Part shown: piece after piece, positions 13,289-24,022 of the stretch
Layout: every line of letters starts with the position of its first letter
How positions within the stretch are numbered: position 1 is the first letter of the stretch
Assembly (NCBI GenBank): GCA_033065855.1
Contig: JAVXUO010002965.1
Span: 172,001-236,000 of the forward strand
Reading direction: 5' to 3'
Source of the DNA: Escallonia rubra
Lineage: Eukaryota; Streptophyta; Magnoliopsida; Escalloniales; Escalloniaceae
DNA length: 64,000 bases
Position numbers and translations under genes: made by a program
Notes under the pieces: generated by a model
What the model saw: only the letters and a program-made list of their open reading frames with translations
What the model was told of the DNA's origin: nothing
Databases searched by the model: none

Positions 13289-14460
13289 TTATGGTATCCT
13301 TTGGCTCCCAAATAGCTTCCTTATAGCATGATTCCTCCACAATACTTTTACAAATGATATCACCTTGGTTCGAAGAACTTGATCCTGCCTGTCTAATATC
13401 TCCACTGGCACCTCCTTGTAGCTCAACTTTTTTTGGATCTCATCGGGATGATGTTGTAACACATGGGTCGGATCATAAACATACTTCCTCAAAACTGACA
13501 CATGGAATATGCTGTGGAGATAAGACAAATATGGATATAAAGCCAAACGATAAGCTACTGGTCCAATCATTTCAAGAATCTCATAGGAACCAATATACAT
13601 AGGGCTGAGGTTGCCCTTCTTACCAAAAGGCATCACCCTTTTCCTGGGAGAAATCCTTAGAAAACTTGGTCGCCAACTGCAAACTCCAAATAGCGTGTAC
13701 GCTTAGAGGCGTACATACGCTGCTTGTCTTGTGCTGCTCTCGTACCGGATCAAATCAAGTCAACGTTCCTACAAATTACCTGAACTAACTCTAGTTGAGT
13801 CGACGCTCACCAACCTCATCCTAGCATAACAGAGTCCTACATCTTTGACTATATAAAGCCTCAAAAGGCACCATTTGAATACTCACCTGATGACTATTGT
13901 TGTATGCAAACTCAACTGGCCACAGATGGGCATCCCAGCTATCCTGGAAATACATAGCACAAGCCCTAACATGTCCTTGAATTTCTGAATACTTCTCTGC
14001 CACTGACCATCGATCTAGGGATAAAAAGCAGTACTAAATCTCAAGTCTGTCCCCATAGCCTTCTGGAAACTCTCCCAAGATCTCGAAGTAAAACGCAAAA
14101 ATCTATTAGACACAATCGAGATAGGTACTCGATGAAGCCTCACGATCGAATCCATATACAACTAGGCAAACTACTGCATGGTAAATTTGCCTCGAATAGG
14201 CAAGAAGCATACCGATTTGGTAAGTCGCTCCACCACCAACCAAATCGTATCATATCCTCGAACAGTCTTGGGTAATCCGCCCACAAAAATTTTTAGTAGC
14301 ATGTTCCCACTTCCACTTGGGAATCTCCAGTGGCTGTATAGTTCTTGCTGGCTTTTGGTGTTAAGATTTTATCTACTGACACACCAAACATCGAGACATG
14401 ATATGTCCATCTTCATTCCTGACCACCAGAAATGCTCTCAAAGATCATGACACATCTTGG
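13289..14460 (-). pseudogene. Element B integrase remnant
   Basis: The minus strand encodes, from 14450 downwards, fragments of a gypsy integrase: a core remnant (13821-14003, PVEFAYNNSHQVSIQMVPFEAL), then the C-terminal region (13289-13636) with SYEILEMIGPVAYRLAL, FHVSVLRKYV and VKVLWRNHA, the last resembling the chromodomain-like tail of chromovirus integrases. Frames change several times between these blocks, so the gene is non-functional. It integrates cDNA in the intact family. Here it only marks the 3' part of element B, next to the purine-rich tract before the LTR. Confidence 0.8.
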
Positions 14461-14691
14461 TGGCTCTATGTAGGTGGATCGACTCATCAAGTTCCCATTG
14501 AAATAGGATCCATACAAGGAAAAGCACTTCCCATTCGGTGGTAATTAGCTACATCACGGAAACGTCTAGAGGCAACGAAAAATGTGAACCATGAACTTTA
14601 GATAACAGAAATCGTCTTAGTTCCTCATCATTAAGAACAACAACTGACTGCCAAACCGCAACACTCTTTCAAATTAATTGAAAACTCAGTC

Positions 14692-17526
14692 TGTAATACC
14701 CCGCACCTAAAATATGGTTTACGGTGAATCCTAGAATTTTAGTTAATTCTTTAGCGGCGGTTGTGGTAATATATATTAATTGGAGTCTTTAGCGACCATT
14801 ATCGCCAGTTGTATTGATTGTGACCTTCAGCGACAATTTATAATGCTCTTAAGCTACAAATTAATGAGATGGGGAGATTGGAATACCCAAAAAAAAAATT
14901 AATCAACCAAAAAAAAAACTTTGTGTTAGATCTTAATCTAAAGAGTTTGTAGTCTTTTAAAGTGATGTGGATGAAACGAGAAAATAGTTAAGTGTGAGGG
15001 GGGTCTTTGAAAATATTCCAAATTAGGGCAACCATATATTAATGAGACCTTTAGAGAACAGTTGTCTAAGCTTTTGCAGCCACCTTATTTTACGTAAATG
15101 AGAGAGAGAGAGAGAGAGGGAGAAGAAGAAGAAAAAGAAGCAAGTTATGGCAAGAAGATTCAAGGTAAAAATCTCTAGCCTCCCTCTTTAATCTTGGCCA
15201 TGTTATTGGGTGTTCTAGCTAGGTTTTTATGTATGAATTCAGTGGTGATTCATTTGAGTGTTAGGGTATTGTGCGTGTTTCAGAGAGTGAGATGTGGGTG
15301 TGTTTGAGAAAAAGGCTGATGTAGAGCAGCATAAGAGTAGGTTAGTATTTTTATCATATCTCCTTTATTTCAAATGTTATTGAGATGATTTTACTCTTTC
15401 TGAAAACCTCATTGTGTTGCCTTCAACTTTTTAGTTTTGAGTTTTCTCAGAATCTCACGTTCGCAAATTGAAAAATGACCTTAAATTCAATTCAATGTAG
15501 AAGTCCAGATTTTTTGGTTTCTAGTAGCTACTTCGATTTGTCATAGAAATTTAATTACTCATGGGAGTTTTGTGAATTTTATAATTCTAGAAACCTCATA
15601 AGTCCTATTCAACTTTATAGTTTTGAGTTTTCTGAGATTCATAGTGTTTCTGCTCCAAAATAACAATTGAAGAAAACTGGTCTCCACATAGATGTGCTGT
15701 TTTGATCAGCCACTTCGATTTACTTTAGAGAAGTCATTACACATTGGATTTTTGTGAACCTTATATTTATGCAAACCTTAGAAATTCTACTCTAACTTTG
15801 TAGTTTTGAGTTTTCTAAGATTCGTCATGTTTCAGGCTTAAAATGGTCCATGTACAAAAACTAGGGTTTGCTGAAAAAATGTTGTTTCTAGAATTACATA
15901 TCAGTTTATTGCCCAAAACTTTTTAAACAATTTCTGAGCATATTTGGGCAAAGTACAAAACTAAAACTCTCATTATTTTTGCAAAACTTTCAACGTGGAA
16001 TTTTCTGGGCATGGAATGGGCCTGAAATGATTTTATTTTGAAAACTGGCTTTTGAATCGTTTGATAAAGAAAATTATTTTTAGCCGAAAATTTTACAGTG
16101 ATCTAAACACATTGAGATGCTTGAGCCTCTGAAATCTCATTCCATTTCAGTGACGATTGATATATTTTTGAAACAGGAAGATTTACGCTCAATTTAAGGA
16201 GCGGTTTAGGGTTCCGAACGGAGAATTCTCAGAAAGGTCATTCTAGTTCAAAAAGCCCACCTAGTTTTTTAAAAAGATTATTTTAGGTTATTTTGGGTGT
16301 GTAATGGTATGTTAGGCGTCGGGGGTAAATAGGTAATTTTACAAAAATCTAGGGGCGGTTTGGTAGTTTTACTCACTTGGGGGAAACGTAATACTTAGGC
16401 ATGCTCGAGCGGCAATGAATAACATCCGTGTGGTTTTCTATTTAGGTTTCAATAGAAAAGAGTTAGGATCGGCTTTTGAGCAAGTACAAGAACCAGTTAT
16501 TGAGCGAGATAAGTACTCTGCCATATTCCTCATTATACTCTATTTTGTAAAATATATATAACGTATACATGTTTTAAGTCAAATAAAGGTCTTGAAATAC
16601 TTTTACTGCATCTATTTTCATGATAAATCACTTGATGAGAATTTGAATTAGAATGCCATGGAATTGTTATACGAGTAAATGAACTATATCCGATACATGT
16701 TGAATGAGATGATAATTTGACTGGGTTACTGTGCCCCAAATCCACGGGGGAAAGTGGATTCTGGGTCCTGCTCAACGGGACCATACGTTGACGCACAGTA
16801 CTGTTACATCGTGGTTCGCCCTTGCGTCCAAAATATTGTTTATCCCGGGTGGAAGAGGGATTTTAGATCCTAGTCAGTGGGACCACACGCTAACCGCAGT
16901 ATACCAAGTTATGATTAATAGTGACAGTTGCTAACGAGTTTTCTTGATGATTGTACTCCAGTTGAGATTCTTTTGATTCAAGTGCATATATGTATGTAAA
17001 TATGTTGAATAATATTTTATTTCGGTGACATTGAATTCCTGATTTTGAAAAGAAAAACCCATGACATGTTTGAAATCCTCAAACCTATTTAAGGGATATG
17101 GCATGTGTATTTACTGGGCCCCACCCTTTTATAAATGTTTTCAGGTGATCACTTAGATGAACCCGAGTACTATGAGGGTAACGAGGATGGAGTCGCAAGA
17201 GATGCTCGTTAAGGAGTTCATTTAAGCCCTTTTAAGAAATTGTAGTACTGCTCTGCTATATTTTGAGAATTGATTGGAGCTTAGATGTCCATTAAGTTTT
17301 GAAGATTTATGTTAGTCATTCATGGAGGAATTTAGTAGAGATAATATTCAGAAAGATCTTTAAGTACCACTTTAGAAGTCTTATTAAGGTGTTAGTTAAT
17401 GCATGGCTCTAGATTTGTATATAGGTTTTAATAAGGCCTGGCAGAGCCCTGAATGGATGTTCGAGGGGATCTCCGGCCGGTCATGGATCTAGCTCACGGG
17501 CCTACCCGTGGGTTCGGGTCGTGACA
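14692..17526. mobile_element. Solo LTR 1 (TGTAATACC...GGGTCGTGACA family) inside element B
   Basis: Begins TGTAATACCCCGC, ends GGGTCGTGACA, and has a perfect TSD CAGTC at 14687-14691 and 17527-17531. No internal region follows, so it is a solo LTR of 2835 bp left by LTR-LTR recombination. It contains a GA tract near 15100 and repeated 'tagttttgagttttct' blocks (about 15430, 15620, 15800). There are no genes. Confidence 0.85.
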
Positions 17527-17531
17527 CAGTC

Positions 17532-17662
17532 TATTTCCCACTTTCAATACCTTAAATGATTTTGGCCGATCTCAGGGTCGCTCGCTTATGCGATCTTCAT
17601 CCTACTGATCAATGTGGGCTGAACTTGCATAGTAGCTAACACTGCATCATACCCTGGACATA
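17532..17662 (-). pseudogene. Short remnant of element B pol between two solo LTRs
   Basis: These bases continue the element B coding region. They contain the block 'gaacttgcatagtagct' followed by 'ctgcatcat', also present near 6190 in element A. Sitting between the two solo LTRs, they show that both LTRs landed in one pre-existing reading frame. Confidence 0.7.
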
Positions 17663-17667
17663 TAATT

Positions 17668-19126
17668 TGTAATACCCCAAACCTAGAATACGGTTTACGA
17701 TGAATCTTAGAATTTTAGTTATTCCTTTAGTGGCAGTTATGGAAATATACATTAATTGGGATCTTTAGCGACAATTATCACCAACGGTATTGATTGTGAC
17801 CTTCAAAGACAATTAATAATGCTTTTAAGCTTGCAAGTTAATGAGGAAAGAAGAATGTAATGCCCTGAACGTTTCATTATTTTTAACTTTAATCTAAGAC
17901 TATTGTGGCCTTTTAGAAGAAATGTGGGTGAGATGAGAACACTAGCTAAGTGTGGGGGGGGGGGGTCTTTAGAATTATTCCAACCTAGGGAAACCATATA
18001 TAAAGGAAGTCTTAAGAGGGAAGTCGTCCTAGCAGATCTGCCAGCCTTTAAAGGAGAGAGAATTGAGGGGAAAATCAAGATAGGGCTAGGAGAAATTCAA
18101 GGTAATGAAATTCCTAAACTCTTTCGTTATTTTAGCCATGAATTTGGATGTTATATATGTTTTTGTTGTGAAATCGGTAGCTTTTGTGGGTGTGTTTGAG
18201 AAGTAAGGCTACTATAGAGCAACATAAGGGTGGGTTAGGGTTTTTGTCACATCTCCTCGATTTCAAATCCAATTGAAATGATTTGTTACTTTCTGAAAAC
18301 CTCATTGTGTCATCTCCAACTTCGTAGTTTTGAGTTTTCTCAGAATCCCACGTTTGCACATTGAAAAATGACCTTAAAGTCAATTCACTGTAGAAGTCCA
18401 GAATTTTTGATTTATGGCAGTCACTTCGATTTGTCATAGAAAATTAATTACTCATGGGATTTTTGTGAAATTTATATTTATAGAAACCTCAGACCTCTTC
18501 AACTTTTTAGTTTTGAGTTTTCTGAGATTCATAGTTTTTATGCTCCAAAATAACCATCGAACAAAACTGATATACACAGAGATGTGCTGTTTTGATCAGC
18601 CACTTCGATTTACTGTAGAGAAGTCATTACTCATTGGATTTTTGTGAACCTTATATTTCTAAAAACCTTAGAAAGTCTACTTTAACTTTATAGTTTTGAG
18701 TTTTCTAAGATTCGTCATGTTTCAGTTGATGATCTATATGGAACTAGCACTGATGAAGGCCACGAGGATTATGGTAGACGACTGCTAGAGGAGTTGTAGT
18801 CCTTTTAGATTATTTAATAAATCATTAGGTGGTATGCTAGTACTAAATTTGTAATTTGAGATTTTCTTTTTCGGAGCTTAGATCTTCACCAAATTTAAAA
18901 TGATCTATGTTAGTTGTTAAATAAAGAATGTCATTGGAGATTTATTGAGAAATTATAAGCGTGATTTTAGAAATATTATTAAGGAGATAGATTTAAATTA
19001 CTTGGTTATAGATTCTTGTGTACAAGTTGTAGTAAGGCCTGGCAGAGCCCTTGGTTGGAGTCCATTGGGTCTGCGGCCGGTCACGTATCTAGCTCATGGG
19101 CCTACCCGTGAGTTCGGGTCGTGACA
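17668..19126. mobile_element. Solo LTR 2 of the same family, shorter variant
   Basis: Begins TGTAATACCCCAAACC, ends GGGTCGTGACA, with TSD TAATT (17663-17667) and TAATC (19127-19131), one mismatch. It is 1459 bp against 2835 bp for solo LTR 1. About 1.3 kb corresponding to roughly 15840-17145 of LTR 1 is absent, and the junction lies at a short 'gtttcag' repeat. A run of nine or more G lies near 17950. Confidence 0.85.
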
Positions 19127-19131
19127 TAATC

Positions 19132-20034
19132 TCTAGGTCCAATTGCCTCATTTCGTCTAACAACTGAGGTTGGTTTGTAATCAATACTGCTAGATTCCCA
19201 ATACTCTTCCTACTAATAGCATCGGCCACTACATTGGCCTTGCCGGGATGATTATGAATTGAGCAGTCATAGTCCTTCAAAAGCTCTAATCACCTGCACT
19301 GCCTCATGTTAAGCTTCCTCTAAGTAAAATATATTTTAAGAATCTTATAGTGTTTGTGTGTGTAGATCTCACAAGTTTTACCATACAAGTAATGCCTCCA
19401 TAGCTTCAAAGCGAAAATAACCGTTGCCAACTCCAAGTCATGAGTCGGACAATTCTGCTTATGAACCTTCAACTGCCTTAATGCATAATCAATGACCTTC
19501 CCATGCTGCATCTAAACACAAAAGGCAGGACAAGAAATTCGTAATGTCCATAGCATGTTCGAAACGTTGTCTTCAGGACATCTTCCTCTCTCACCTTTAA
19601 TTGATGGTACCCGAACCTCAGATCAATCTTCGAAAAACAACAAGTGCCCTGAAGTTGGTCAAATAAATCATCGATATGGGGCAATGGGTACTTGTTATAG
19701 ATCATGATCTTGTTTAACTCTATCTATTCGGTGCAGAGTCTCATAGTGCCATCCTTCTTTTTCACAAAGAGGACTGGAGCACCCCACGGGCATACACTAG
19801 GTCGTATAAATCCCGATCAAGCAACTCCTACAACTGCTTCTTCAGCTATTTCATCTCAGTTGGAGCCATGTGATATGGAGCGTTAGAAATAGGCTCTGCA
19901 GCGGGAACAAGATTGATCACAAATTTTATCTCGCTATCCATAGGCTCTCCTAGAAACTCCTTAGGAAAAACGTCCAGATACTGCTCTACCACAGGGACAG
20001 ATGATAACTCTGGACTATTTTGACGTGTGTCCAC
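19132..20034 (-). pseudogene. Element B RT/RNase H remnant with RT deletion
   Basis: On the minus strand, 19846-20034 gives the protease-RT linker (VPVVEQYLDVFPKEF and APYHMAP) and 19478-19705 gives the RT fingers ([48 protein letters not shown]). RNase H follows at 19320-19511 ([21 protein letters not shown]) and 19089-19280 (HPGKANVVADAISRK, running into the solo LTR at its end). Between LVLPFVFR and the RNase H the RT palm with its catalytic FIDD motif is missing, although it is present in element A. Stops separate the other parts. Confidence 0.8.
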
Positions 20035-20039
20035 GACAT

Positions 20040-21440
20040 GTGGAATATACCCCTGACAACCCCGACGTAGTAACCGATGTGCTTTAATAGCCGAAATATT
20101 ACTGACCGACCCACTTGGTTTAGACCCGCGATAAACAACTCAAACTAATCCAAAATATCAAAACGAACTAGTTTCCCATGGCAATCCACGGATGCATGAT
20201 TATAGGATAACTAATTCGTGCCTAGTATGATATCAAATTCCCGAATAGCTAATGGGACGAGATCCACATAAATGTTCTATATCCCCAACATGAACAGTAC
20301 AGTAATAGAGAACTGTAGAAACTCTCTCTCGAAGTACCTATCACAAGGTCAGTCTCTAAAGGACGGGTTTTCACCCTGCCTTTGCTCATACCTCCTCATA
20401 TTGTCGGACTTGGATTGTTCCAAAGCACGTGCCATGTCTACGCATTCCATATAGCTCATCAGTAGAGCAGAGATCACTCAATCTTTCAATCCAGGCCTAA
20501 GCCCCCACTTAAACTTCCAGCATCTATCTACCTTCAGACTTGGATTGTTCCAAAGCACGTGCCATGTCTACGCATTCCATATAGCTCATCAGTAGAGCAG
20601 AGATCACTCAATCTTTCAATCCAGCCCTAAGCCCCCACTTAAACTTCCAGCATCTATCTACCTTCGTTCGGTAACATCTTGGTGGCAAACCAAGCAAGAT
20701 GCGAGAACCTCATCTCAAACTCATCCACTGACTCCTGGTCTTCCTGTACCACGTTGGTTAACTCCCTAAGCTTTTGCTCCTGGTAGCTTGCCAAAAAATC
20801 CGATTAAAGAACTACTCTCGGAACTGCTCCCAAGTCATGTCAACTAACTGTTGAGGCGTCATACTCGCCTCTACCACCATCCACCACTGGTTTGCCTCAC
20901 CCTCAACTTATAGATATCAAACTCCACCTTCTGCCTCTCACTACAACGAATCGCCCTAGAAATTTTATTCATCTCATTTATCCAACCGCGAATCCTTTAA
21001 AACTGGTCGCATTATGTTTATTGAACTCACTCAAGGTACTCTCCTCCTGATGTTGTGGTTGCAGCAGCACTAGGTTCCCTAGCTGCTGGTTAGCTAAATT
21101 CTGAGTCATCAGGGTCATAATCTGGTTCATTGTATTCAACATTGCAACCATTAGCTCCAGATTCTGCTACTTTTCCTCTCTATAACGTAGAGCTACCTTT
21201 CTGTCGGGGATCTCCTGGCCCTTTGTACGATCTCCACTGCTAGTATTACGACCGTGAACCACACTTGTATAAAAATAACTATTGGAATTATACAAACACG
21301 TGTCTAAAGAGCAATAAAATTAAAAGTTATAGGCAGACTTCCTAACTCTACCATCATCCTACGCCACTATCATTAACCTAAGTACAAGTCTATAGAATTG
21401 TGTTACCTACATTATGTTGGTTATGTGTACGGAATCATAC
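20040..21440 (-). pseudogene. Element B gag-protease remnant
   Basis: This minus-strand region lies between the RT linker and the 5' LTR, where gypsy elements keep gag and protease. Only short degraded frames remain. A Gln-rich block near 21050-21150 and a capsid-like stretch near 20680-20930 are recognisable by position and composition. It includes a near-perfect 130-bp tandem duplication at 20407-20665. The call depends on position more than on strong motifs. Confidence 0.6.
20407..20665. repeat. 130-bp near-perfect tandem duplication
   Basis: The block starting GACTTGGATTGTTCC at 20407 is repeated from 20537. The copies differ by about one base (caggcc versus cagccc). It is far younger than the surrounding decayed gag sequence. 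A period of 130 is not a multiple of three, so it also shifts the frame. Confidence 0.9.
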
Positions 21441-22176
21441 ACCTAACCTCTCATGCCAACTGTAACGTCCCCAAAATTCGGAGCTCTGACGCCCCGAACC
21501 TCGGAGCGTTAACCACATCACACGATGTTCTGACACAAACATCAGAGCTTCTAAATAGACACTGACTCAAATTCTCCAAAATATACAGTCATAAAAAACA
21601 CTTAAAACTTAAACTACTACAACTTAAATTATTTACAGAACGGATACAGTGCCGACCCACGCAGATGTCCTACTATGCAAAATAGTAGCAAGTGCTTTAA
21701 AATCTCACTCAGGCTCTTAACGATCCCCGAGCAATCTACTGGTGTGCGATACTGCAGAAACGAAACAAACGACAGTGAGCTTTTGAGAGCTCAATAAGGT
21801 TGCTCAAGGAACAAATGAAGAAATTACGAAATGATTCAAGGTTCAATTTAATGATAATACTAGTTTTAATCATGTGTGTTGCACAGAAAAATATTATATT
21901 ATGATTATCAAAGTATTAAACTATACATGAAGAGTCTATTTCCACCTCATGTTTGTCACTAAAAAATTGACAACTATCTTTAAAATAATTTTTAGTGGAA
22001 AAAAAAAATTACATGAGAGAATGCAAATAATATTTCTCAACTACTTCATAAGAGTATTATAATATTACTTCTAAATCAATATACAGAGAAGCACCATTAA
22101 ACGTTTATTTTTTAAAGAAATATGAAACCTTTCTTCTTTGAAATTGAAGTAACATCAAAAGTGATAATATAAATTT

Positions 22177-23432
22177 AGGCTAATTACACCTATATCCTTG
22201 AGGTTTGGGGGTAATTACACGCGAGGACACAAAGTTTCAAAATGTAACATACGTGACCAAAAACGTTAAAAAAGTAACACTTTTATCCAACCGTCAGTAT
22301 TCCATCCAAAAAGTGTAATTTTCGTCATTACGTATTTTGAAAATGCCAATACTACCCCTGTACAGTATATCGTGAATAATTTGATATCCTAATTTTCTCT
22401 CTTCAAAATTTAAACCCTAAATCTGAAGTCACCGCCGGCAGCCTCCCTCCGTCGCCCCATACCGCCAGCAGCCCCCCTCCCCCGCCCCACGTCGCCAGCA
22501 GCCCCCCTCCCCCACCCCACGCTGCCAGTAGCCCCCCTCGCCCCACCATCATGCAGAACCACCCACCACGCTGGCAAGCCCCTTAGCAAACCCAAGCTGC
22601 CGAGACGCCTCCGGCAAGTGCCTTGGCAAACCCACGCCGCCGGCAGTCCCCCTCGCCCCACCATCCGGCAGACTTGCCCCACCACGCCGGTAAGCCCTTG
22701 GCGAGGGAGGGAGGAAGACTGGATGGGAATGAGACAGATCTGGCCATTGCAACAACGGCGATCGCACAGGTGGGCGCGATGGTGCAAGCCCATCTTGGTG
22801 GTGATGGCACTGCCTTGCTGGTGGTCATGGTGGCGCGCATCTCGAAGGAAGAGGCTGGTGTCGCGACGTAGCTCGGTGATGCTTGCGATCTCGGACGGCG
22901 CGGGGTACGGAGGTAGGTCGCGGCGGTGACGGTGGCGACCGGTATGGCGACAGGCAGATCGGGAGTGAGACCGCGATCTTGCGGCGCCGGTGCCTCGCCG
23001 GAGGGCCTGCTACTGCACTGACGGTGATCGAGCCTCTTGACGCTCGGTGGCACAGATGGATTGCCTCGGGTATGGTGACGGCATTGACTCGGTTGCCGCC
23101 GGGGAAGGGGGTTGTGGGCATGACGGGGTGGGTGGGTGACGGGGAAGGGGGAGGCAGATGGCGGGGGGGGGTATGGGGAGAGAAAGAGGCAGACGGCGTG
23201 GGGGGGGGTGGGGGCGCATGGGGGGGTTGGGTGCTGGGTGTGGGGAGAGGAAGAATAAACAGTAAATTAAGTGGGTAATTTATTTAAAGTCAGGGGCAAT
23301 CAAGTCTTTTTGTCAAAGCCGTTAAGTATTTTTGCATTCCGTTTGTCAATGGACATAAGTGTTACATTTTGAAACTTTGTGTCCTCGCGTGTAATTACCC
23401 CCAAACCTCAGGGATATAGGTGTAATTAGCCC
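22177..23432. mobile_element. Mutator-like element with GC-rich interior (Pack-MULE candidate)
   Basis: The terminal inverted repeats are at least 75 bp (GGCTAATTACACCTATATCC at the ends), with a perfect 9-bp TSD, TATAAATTT, at 22168-22176 and 23433-23441. TSDs of 9 bp with long TIRs are typical of Mutator. The interior, about 22430-23270, is strongly GC-rich and allows overlapping open frames on both strands because stop codons are rare. None has a recognisable domain. The composition suggests sequence captured from a GC-rich gene, but I cannot name the donor. There is no transposase. Confidence 0.8.
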
Positions 23433-23775
23433 TATAAATTTTTAAACGGGTAGATTTTTGTGCCAAGAATAAGTAAAAATGGTGTTGAGAGAGAGAGAGA
23501 GAGATAGAACACACATTTGAGCTGGGAAGGAGAAAAAAGATAATTATTAATTTGAATATCAAATTTAAGAATAAAATTGTATATAGTTTGGAGTTAATTT
23601 AGTGATTGGTTTATAAAACTAATTGTAAACTCAGATTGCTAAAAAAATTGTAAGTATTTTAGATCATAGATAAAAAAAAAAAGCAAAAACATTGGAGATA
23701 GTAGGGATTAGTTTACAAAATTGGAATGTGAGCCTTTTTACTTTGAAATAAAATTATCAAATTAGCTTGGGTTAT

Positions 23776-23936
23776 GTACAGATGGTATTAGTGAAAAAGT
23801 ACATTGTCGTCAAAATTTTAGGATAAAGTAGAGATAAAGAAGTATGAATGTCTACAATTTTGACGACAATGTACTTTTTCACTAATACCATTTGTACGTA
23901 AATAAAGTAGAGATAAAGAAGTATGCATGTCTACAA
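23776..23936. repeat. Foldback inverted repeat with flanking 35-bp direct repeat
   Basis: Arms at about 23776-23818 and 23856-23897 are near-perfect inverted copies (core GTACATTGTCGTCAAAAT). The 35-base block beginning ATAAAGTAGAGATAAAGAAG occurs at 23823 and again at 23902 with one mismatch. The RNA would fold into a hairpin of about 40 bp. Confidence 0.8.
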
Positions 23937-23994
23937 AATTAGAAAGAAAAAAAAAAGAGATATATGAAGTACTGGCATAATTTGTGTTGTGTGT

Positions 23995-24022
23995 GTGTGT
24001 GTGAGAGTGAGAGAGAGAGAGA
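23995..24022. repeat. GT/GA microsatellite in the Helitron
   Basis: A GT run passes into GAGAGA. A CA/TA run at 24210-24240 marks the Helitron 5' end on the minus strand. Confidence 0.8.

Noticed and set aside
15834..17150. Intron loss as the cause of the shorter solo LTR
   Set aside because: The missing interval has no proper GT donor, and the junction keeps the short repeat. Deletion between repeats fits better.
22410..23278. Overlapping open frames of 70-156 codons on both strands
   Set aside because: They result from GC-rich sequence inside a MULE. No recognisable domain, no consistent strand.
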